Assembly: GCA_020205615.1 (NCBI GenBank)
Contig: CM035161.1
Location: 1,364,001 to 1,428,000 of the forward strand
DNA length: 64,000 nt
Reading direction: 5' to 3'
Source of the DNA: Panax quinquefolius
Taxonomy: Eukaryota > Streptophyta > Magnoliopsida > Apiales > Araliaceae
Under the pieces are notes generated by a model. The model was given only the letters and a program-made list of their open reading frames with translations. It was not told the origin of the DNA and did no database searches. Positions 61,333 to 64,000 of the stretch are shown here, one piece after another (the stretch's first letter is position 1; each line of letters begins with the position of its first letter). The position numbers and the translations under genes were made by a program.

Positions 61333-63864
61333 TGGCGCCCCCAAAATTAGGTATACATCACCCATCTTGAATTATCGCTTCGATACACTTACATGGTATG
61401 TAATTTAAAAACAACTTATTAACATAAAGCGCCGTATACAATACGACATAAAGCGTGAGTTTAAATACAAATATAAATCTACTAGATATTATACAAACTC
61501 AAATAAAAAGTCCTCATTATGATTATTATCACACTATTTTACGTAATAGTGAGGACTACTAATGCTATCTTCAGGACCATCACTCGTTTCGACTCGTCCA
61601 AATTTATATTATCATTTCTCAAGAGAACAAAGGAAAGAAAGGGTGAGCTCAACTAGCCCAAGAAGAAATATTATGACTAAGATAATGCGTAATAAATTAT
61701 CAATAGTCTTCAATAATGTTAAACCGATAAAATACAATGACAACCGGTTTAATCTGCGGTGAATATTTAATCCATTAAAAGAGTCAAGTAGAAAATAAAG
61801 TCTACTATCTTTTAGGTTTTAAAAGGTTTTTCATCATCGCTTTGTTTATAAATGAGACTCAACTTTAATAAATATTTCACATCATCGAATCACCCCCGCA
61901 CTACTACGCCGAGGATATTCTTTAAGATCACGACCACAATTATTCATGCACTCACGGCCAAGAATATTTGTGTATTCATTAATGGTCATGATCATGCCAA
62001 CAATCGGTCCATCAATGCACTACTACTAATCGAGGATTTTTATCACATCATTTGTAACATTACGACCATGATTACAATCGAATAGTCTCTCGGTCATAAT
62101 CATACCAAGTCCATCTATGCACTACATGTGCCACGTATGACTTTCAAAAAATAAAAACATGAGGATGATGACAATGATATAAGAATTCAATAAAACAAGT
62201 TCAAGAATTATTTTATCCAGAATTATTAACGCCCAAATTGTCAACACGACATTGTTTTGTAGAGTAAAATTCAAGAATGATCAAAAGAATATTTCCATGA
62301 AAAGATATGGATGAAACGCAAATATCAAGGATATTCTACTAATTTCATGGAGTATATAAGTCAAAGTTTTAACCAACCTGGGTATAATAAAGAATGGAAT
62401 AACAAAAGAAATCACATAAATGCGATAGACCGCATGCAGACAAAGTTATTCCAATGAATAATAAATAACGGAACGAGTGTCGTGAAATTCACCCCAAGCA
62501 GGATGTTCCAATGTAATAATAAAGATGGAACCGGATCCGGTGTAAAACACACGATAGATATTCCAATGAATAATAAAGAGCGGAACCAGTCAGGTGTAAA
62601 ACACATGCATGTGATGTTCCAACAAAATAATAAAAAGCGGAACCAGTCCGTAAAAAAACACATGCATGTGATGTTCCAATGAGAATAATAGAAGAATGTC
62701 ACCAAGTATAGGTAAACCACTTATACAAAGTTATTCCAATGTAATAATAAGCAATGGAATAACAACAGAGTTCTCTTCATGAATAAGAAGAAAGAATAAC
62801 ACCCCTTACATTTGGTAGGAGATTGAATACTGCAACGAGCAGTAAGTAATAAAAATACTCTTCTTCTTTCTCTCTTATTCTCTCTATACTTTCTCTCTCT
62901 ATAGCTTGAATGAATTCGTGAAAATAATGAAGCCCTCAGGCCTCTATTTATAGAAGATTTCTAGCTTAAAGACACTTAGTGTGAAAAGGCAAGTGGCTTC
63001 GACGACATTTCGGTTTGACGCTCAGAATGTGAAAAAACAAGTGGTTCGACGTCGGTAAAGGTAATTAGTATTAACGAAGGTAAATACTATCGACGAAGGT
63101 AAATACTATTCACAAGGGTAATTACTATTCGACGAGGTAAATACTATTCACAAGGGTAATTACTATCGACGAAGGTAAATACTATTCACAAGGGTAATTA
63201 CTATTGACGAAGGTAAATACTATTCACAAGTGGTAATTACTATCGATTTAAAAGACTCTTAGATGATGACATACGAGCCCCCCATAAAATAATCAAACTT
63301 ACCACAAATCATAACACATATTTAATCTTTCAATAATTATTAATCATTTATAACTTGTCGTCTCAATTATTGATTTAATACTATAACATATTATACAGAT
63401 GATCTTTGTGACAATAATTGAATCAATAATATAAGAGATATGACGCAAGAATTATCGAAAGTAATAATCGAGCATATAATGGTGAGTGACTTCTCACGTA
63501 AGCATCAATAATCAATACCTTGAGTGCTTACTCTACGCAACCACGCAGACATCGTATTTTTTTACCGGGTAGTTCAGCTTTTAACAGTAACACCTCCGCC
63601 GTTATTTTTATAAAATATTTTTGTCGTTTTCTCAATCCGACAATAATGTTGTGGGGTCCACCAATGATTGAGCCTATTGTATTTAATATTCCCTAACAAA
63701 AGAATATTCCCCACCAAACGAATATTTTATAACAACTTGCATACTTTGGTAAAATTTATAAATATTACCCACAACTATAACATTATATCAAATTTATTCC
63801 ATAATATTCAAAAATAATATTTATAGAAAAATTCATCTTTATTTATAAAAGTCAGGGTCTTACA
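61333..63864 (-). mobile_element. Solo LTR (LTR8, 2.53 kb) nested in LTR7
   Basis: On the plus strand it starts TGGCGCCCCCAAAATTAGG and ends GTCAGGGTCTTACA. The flanks are ACACA on the left (61328-61332) and CCACA on the right (63865-63869), a 5-bp duplication with one change. Host LTR7 sequence continues on both sides in the order seen in the uninterrupted LTR6, which independently proves the insertion. U3 resembles LTR1 (TGTAAGA-CC, TATTATGGAAT-AATTTGATATAAT). A TATA box (TCTATAAATAGAGG, minus strand) lies at 62943-62956. Confidence 0.92.
63052..63245 (-). repeat. Minisatellite in U3 of LTR8 (about 41-44-bp unit)
   Basis: About five units of GACGAAGGTAAATACTATTCACAAGGGTAATTACTATC are nearly identical to each other, which indicates recent growth. 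The array lies about 100 bp upstream (minus strand) of the TATA box. No other LTR in the window has it. Confidence 0.92.
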
Positions 63865-64000
63865 CCACATTCGTTGTAAAAAATATCACCAATTAATATA
63901 TTATTAAAATAATATATTTAAATGAATTATTTTATCGAAAAAGATAAAATATTAATTTTCAACAATTGTCATTTTAAAAATTTTCTCCATCTATATCCAC

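Larger units (their letters stand above)
59391..64000 (-). mobile_element. LTR7 (second subfamily), interrupted by solo LTR8, runs off the window
   Basis: It starts TGTGACGCCCCCAAAATAGG directly at the gag remnant. It follows LTR6 in order: repeat array (59945-60150), TATA box (60855-60867), A+T-rich U3. At 61332 the sequence ATACTCATATATCACACA is broken by LTR8 and resumes at 63865 with CCACATTCGTTGT..AATATCACC, as in LTR6 (ATACTCATATATCCCACATTCATC at about 57838). The end lies beyond 64000. Confidence 0.78.

Overview
This is plant nuclear DNA, most likely from a eudicot, although nothing in the window fixes the species. It is A+T-rich. The genes have GT..AG introns, and the proteins are plant-type: a beta-tubulin with the MREI start, a plant BRE/BRCC45 orthologue, and two plant proteins I cannot name. 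Plant transposon families fill the rest (PIF/Harbinger, hAT, Stowaway, Ty3/gypsy). No bacterial, phage, CRISPR, rRNA or tRNA feature was seen.

Left part (1-37.8 kb), genes with transposons between and inside them. At 1-1686 lies a decayed PIF/Harbinger element with its Myb/SANT-like ORF. At 2500-16204 (+) is a 13-exon gene for BRE/BRCC45 (378 aa as assembled here). Its 7.6-kb tenth intron holds a Tourist-like MITE and a dead chromodomain Ty3/gypsy element that lacks reverse transcriptase. At 17290-20341 (+) is a complete three-exon beta-tubulin gene (444 aa). From 20657 to 23374 there are transposons only: a hAT element with a perfect 8-bp target duplication, a possible Harbinger-type element and a Stowaway MITE inside the latter. 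At 25898-27215 (-) is a four-exon gene for a 266-aa coiled-coil protein with an IPDLN (EAR-like) motif. At 28116-34346 (-) is a four-exon gene for a 267-aa lysine-rich protein; its 5.2-kb last intron carries two related hAT elements, each with its own perfect 8-bp duplication, and a Stowaway MITE nested in one of them. At 34856-37804 is a 2.9-kb terminal-inverted-repeat element that contains gene-like fragments.

Right part (38.2-64 kb), no host gene. It is a nest of long terminal repeats from one Ty3/gypsy lineage in two subfamilies (about 2.4-kb LTRs and about 4-kb LTRs). Two are solo LTRs, one with a perfect 5-bp duplication (AGTCA) and one sitting inside an older LTR. Others flank internal regions reduced to gag, zinc knuckles and protease; I found no intact reverse transcriptase or integrase. 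The LTRs share ends, a TATA box and a leader-side tandem array, but carry different minisatellites upstream of the TATA box.

I did not find a previously undescribed biological system. The points most worth a second look are the gene-like fragments inside the 34.9-37.8 kb inverted-repeat element, the swapped minisatellites in the LTR promoters, the paired hAT insertions, and the two conserved but unnamed plant proteins. Exon borders were placed by eye from splice sites, reading phase and family resemblance. All family names come from recognised motifs, not from a database search.
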